Source: Labilithrix luteola (GTDB lineage Bacteria; Myxococcota_A; Polyangia; Polyangiales; Polyangiaceae). Taken from it: 6,078 nucleotides of DNA. The first letter of the stretch is position 1; each line of letters opens with the position of its first letter. The stretch spans positions 1 to 6,078 of the forward strand of contig JAMFST010000813.1 in the NCBI GenBank assembly GCA_026225435.1. Reading direction: 5' to 3'. Both the position numbers and the translations under genes were made by a program. The notes below the pieces were generated by a model. That model made no database searches. It was not told the DNA's origin and saw only the letters and a list, made by a program, of their open reading frames with translations. Of this stretch, positions 5,668-6,078 are shown one piece after another.

Positions 5668-6078
5668 ATGCGCGTGGGATGGCTGCTCGGGGCGGGTCTG
5701 ATCCTCGCGGGAACAGGACGCACGGCGCGGGCGGACGCCGAGGCGGACGGCGCCAAGGACTTTCCTCGCGCCTTCCCCGCCGTCGCCGCGCTGTGCGCCG
5801 ACTACCTCACGGAGGTGGCCACTCGCCGCACCGACCTCGAAGCGAACGCCAGGGAGGCCGGTGTCCCGCTCGCCGCCGCCAGCTGCCACGTCTCGACGCA
5901 GCCGCTCGGTGTCCGCTTCACGGCCAGCGCGATGTACAAGCGCGCCTTCTTCCTCGAGCAGTCGGACGGCCTCGTGACCGACCTCCGCCTGGTCGTCGAG
6001 ATGCCGCGCGGACTGGTGCCGACCGGAATCAGCTGGCCCACGATCGACCCGCTCGACCCCGGCTGCCCGAGCATCCCC
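5668..6078 (+). CDS. Secreted protein of unknown function (3' end outside window)
   Basis: The first 137 codons of an open frame that runs off the right edge. The N-terminus is a good Sec signal peptide: a short basic start (MR), a hydrophobic core WLLGAGLILAG (5-15), and a likely cleavage after TARA (19-22) before DAEAD. The mature part has cysteines C43, C73 and C133, which could form disulfides in the periplasm or outside the cell. A patch around 90-110 (KRAFFLEQSDGLVTDLRLVV) looks like beta-strands. I recognise no domain or catalytic motif. The ATG at 5668 was chosen because it gives a compact signal peptide; GAGG at 5661-5664 is closer than ideal. An in-frame GTG at 5620 would only add an arginine-rich lead. 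The gene is divergent from the NlpC/P60-like gene, and no functional link can be shown. Confidence 0.72.
   Translation, partial: MRVGWLLGAGLILAGTGRTARADAEADGAKDFPRAFPAVAALCADYLTEVATRRTDLEANAREAGVPLAAASCHVSTQPLGVRFTASAMYKRAFFLEQSDGLVTDLRLVVEMPRGLVPTGISWPTIDPLDPGCPSIP

Noticed and set aside
5317..5889. N-terminal extension of the NlpC/P60-like protein up to 5889
   Set aside because: The frame is open, but codons just upstream of 5316 have weaker third-position G+C, and the extension runs antisense into the secreted-protein gene with its clear signal peptide.

Overview
This is a GC-rich window (roughly 70% G+C by eye) with short intergenic gaps and strong G/C preference at third codon positions. 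It looks like chromosomal DNA of a high-GC Gram-negative bacterium. A deltaproteobacterial or myxobacterial (Myxococcota) host fits best, because the ferrochelatase N-terminus and the HemE-HemH-HemY gene order resemble that group. This placement is inference from remembered family features, not from a search.

Left part (1-2626, minus strand): three heme-biosynthesis genes read right to left, hemE (uroporphyrinogen decarboxylase), hemH (ferrochelatase) and hemY (oxygen-dependent porphyrinogen oxidase, cut by the left edge). hemE and hemH overlap by an ATGA, and hemH and hemY are 13 bases apart with a Shine-Dalgarno between them, so they are almost certainly one operon. HemE makes coproporphyrinogen III, HemY oxidises a porphyrinogen to a porphyrin, and HemH inserts iron. 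The middle step (coproporphyrinogen oxidase, or the ChdC route) is not in view.

Middle part (2689-4276): an NADP(H)-type short-chain dehydrogenase related to retinol dehydrogenases lies upstream of hemE on the same strand. It is divergent, across 55 bases, from a plus-strand calcineurin-like metallophosphoesterase of the MPPED/239AB type.

Right part (4252-6078): a minus-strand NlpC/P60-like cysteine-peptidase-fold protein without a signal peptide converges on the phosphoesterase and overlaps its 3' end by 25 bases. A roughly 350-base gap follows. It holds no intact gene but shows a coding-like base pattern that changes frame three times, possibly a decayed gene. At the right edge a plus-strand gene for a secreted protein of unknown function begins and runs out of the window.

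No mobile element, CRISPR array, tRNA or rRNA was seen. I found no convincing new multi-gene system. The most unusual items are the signal-less NlpC/P60-like protein, the frame-hopping gap beside it, and a ferrochelatase with no cysteine at all.
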